Source: an uncultured Eubacteriales bacterium
GTDB taxonomy: Bacteria > Bacillota > Clostridia > Oscillospirales > Oscillospiraceae
DNA length: 13,291 nt
Assembly: GCA_900540635.1 (NCBI GenBank)
Contig: UQGU01000059.1
Coordinates: 1-13,291, forward strand
Reading direction: 5' to 3'
This document shows, piece after piece, positions 12,241-13,291 of the stretch (positions are counted from its first letter, which is position 1; the number at the start of each line of letters is the position of its first letter). Below the pieces are notes generated by a model. The model did no database searches and was not told the DNA's origin. It saw nothing but the letters and a program-made list of their open reading frames with translations. A program made the position numbers and the translations under genes.

Positions 12241-13119
12241 TTACCGGGGCAGGATCAGGCCCATGGCAGTGATGACTGCCTTGCCCGCATCGGACTGCAC
12301 ATAGCCAAACCAGGTCTTTACCAGGTCGCTCTGCTCATCGATGGCGCCCAGAGTCGCCATGACGAAGGGACGGGACAGCTTGTAGGAACCTGCCGCAATG
12401 TTCTCCTCGGTGGGCTCCACGCCGTCCAGGCTCAGGGCCTTCACGGTGCCGTCAACCACATCCAGGGACACGTAGCCGATGGAGCCGGGGGTGGAAGCAA
12501 CCTTGGCCAGGACGCCGCCGGTGGAATCCAGCTCCTGGGCATAGGCACACTGGTCAGCCACATCCAGCAGCTCTTCGAAAGCGCCGCGGGTGCCGGAACC
12601 GGCCTCACGGCCCAGGACCACGATGGCCTCGTCAGCGCCGCCCAGGTCAACCCAATTGGTGATCTTGCCGGTGTAGATATCGGTCAGCTGCCGGGAGGTC
12701 AGGTTGGAAACGGTGTTGGAGGTGTGGGTGATCACGGCGATGCCGTCGATGGCCACAATGTTCTCCACAGCGCCGCTGTCCTTCTCGCCGTCCTTCAGGG
12801 CACGGGAAGCATTGCCGATGTCGGTCTTGCCGCCAACCAGGGATTCCAGGCCCGCGCCGGAGCCGGTGTATTCCGCGGTAACGGTGATGTCGGGATAGCT
12901 TTCTTCAAAGCTCTCGATCATGGCCTCGCACAGCTTCTGCATGGAAGTGGAGCCGGCCAGGGTGACGGTGCCGGAGAGCTTGGCAGCCTCGGCAGCGGCC
13001 TCGGCGGTCTCAGCGGCGGCAGCTGCGGCAGTGGCGGTGGTTTCGGCGCTCTGTGCGCCGCAGGCAGCCATGGACAGGGCCAGAACGCCTGCCAGGGCGA
13101 TTGCAATCCGTTTTTTCAT
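12241..13119 (-). CDS. pstS: Phosphate-binding lipoprotein PstS (292 aa)
   Basis: The extracytoplasmic phosphate receptor that feeds PstCA. The N-terminus is a lipoprotein signal: MKKR, a hydrophobic core and lipobox SMAAC with the lipidated cysteine at 20. An alanine/threonine/glutamate-rich linker (21-47) tethers the domain to the membrane. Phosphate-contact segments are present: GSTSM (56-60), GSGAG (86-90), GNASR (102-106) and GREAGSGTRGAF further on. Length fits Gram-positive PstS. The start at 13119 has AGGAGG (13126-13131). First gene of the operon, downstream of a likely Pho box. Confidence 0.95.
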   Translation of the reverse strand: MKKRIAIALAGVLALSMAACGAQSAETTATAAAAAAETAEAAAEAAKLSGTVTLAGSTSMQKLCEAMIESFEESYPDITVTAEYTGSGAGLESLVGGKTDIGNASRALKDGEKDSGAVENIVAIDGIAVITHTSNTVSNLTSRQLTDIYTGKITNWVDLGGADEAIVVLGREAGSGTRGAFEELLDVADQCAYAQELDSTGGVLAKVASTPGSIGYVSLDVVDGTVKALSLDGVEPTEENIAAGSYKLSRPFVMATLGAIDEQSDLVKTWFGYVQSDAGKAVITAMGLILPR

Positions 13120-13169
13120 TTTTGTCCTCCTAAGATTTTTCTTTGTTTGGATTTCGGTTTACGGGAGGT

Positions 13170-13224
13170 ATCATAAACCCCAAGTGTAAAATGGGAAAGT
13201 TCGGGGATGTAAGGTATTTGTAAA
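13170..13224 (-). promoter_or_regulatory. pst operon promoter with Pho box
   Basis: On the minus strand the hexamers TTTACA (13224-13219), CTTACA (13213-13208), GAACTT (13202-13197) and TTTTAC (13191-13186) repeat every 11 bases. The third is poor; the fourth also fits TTTACA if shifted one base. Nine bases after the last comes TATGAT (13175-13170) as -10, with no good -35. This layout, 11-bp direct repeats of TTNACA-like units replacing the -35, is that of PhoP-activated promoters, so induction by phosphate starvation is likely. Confidence 0.55.
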
Positions 13225-13291
13225 AGGTTAGAAAAAGGCGCTGTTAGAAAAGTATGTCGCTGCGAACCAGTGACCGACGTCACTACTCCGC
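13225..13291. other. Window edge upstream of pst
   Basis: No gene start is visible. An inverted repeat AGTGAC (13269-13274)/GTCACT (13279-13284) with the loop CGAC is present. It may belong to the end of a neighbouring unit outside the window. Confidence 0.3.

Overview
The window looks like a chromosomal segment of an anaerobic, gut-type Clostridia (Oscillospiraceae-like) bacterium. This is an inference from the GC-rich coding regions with strong AGGAGG ribosome sites and consensus sigma-A promoters, the Firmicutes-type pstSCAB-phoU order, and a tiny holin-like toxin family common in Firmicutes. No taxonomic marker gene is present.

Layout. (1) Bases 1-616 hold two tandem modules that look like type I toxin-antitoxin systems. 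Each has a very small hydrophobic ORF on the + strand, an inverted-repeat hairpin just after it, and a consensus promoter (TTGACA-N17-TATAGT) firing back on the minus strand across the hairpin. The first module looks intact. The second has a frameshifted toxin and a hairpin without its T-tail. (2) Bases 616-1049 have no credible gene but carry a chain of strong hairpins. (3) Bases 1050-1314 are a tRNA-Met/tRNA-Glu transcription unit with a consensus promoter and a terminator. (4) Bases 1352-7625 are a divergent catabolic locus: a LysR regulator on the minus strand, then five + strand genes in tight succession. These encode an RraA/HMG-aldolase-like protein, a D-2-hydroxyacid dehydrogenase, a beta-hydroxyacid dehydrogenase with a DUF1932-type C-terminus, an SLC13/DASS carboxylate transporter and a COG3964-type amidohydrolase. 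(5) Bases 7710-8723 (minus) encode an FMN-dependent alpha-hydroxyacid oxidase/dehydrogenase with an N-terminal four-cysteine cluster and its own promoter. (6) Bases 8791-13224 (minus) are the phosphate uptake operon pstS-pstC-pstA-pstB-phoU, preceded by a plausible Pho box. A 123-bp palindromic MITE-like repeat sits between pstA and pstB.

How the genes may work together. In region 4 the transporter would import a carboxylate and the amidohydrolase would remove an acyl or amide group. The two dehydrogenases would oxidise or reduce the hydroxy acid, and the RraA-like enzyme would cleave or decarboxylate the resulting keto acid to central metabolites. The substrate cannot be read from the sequence. 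The combination is the best candidate here for an undescribed pathway. The pst operon is conventional high-affinity phosphate uptake apart from the inserted repeat.
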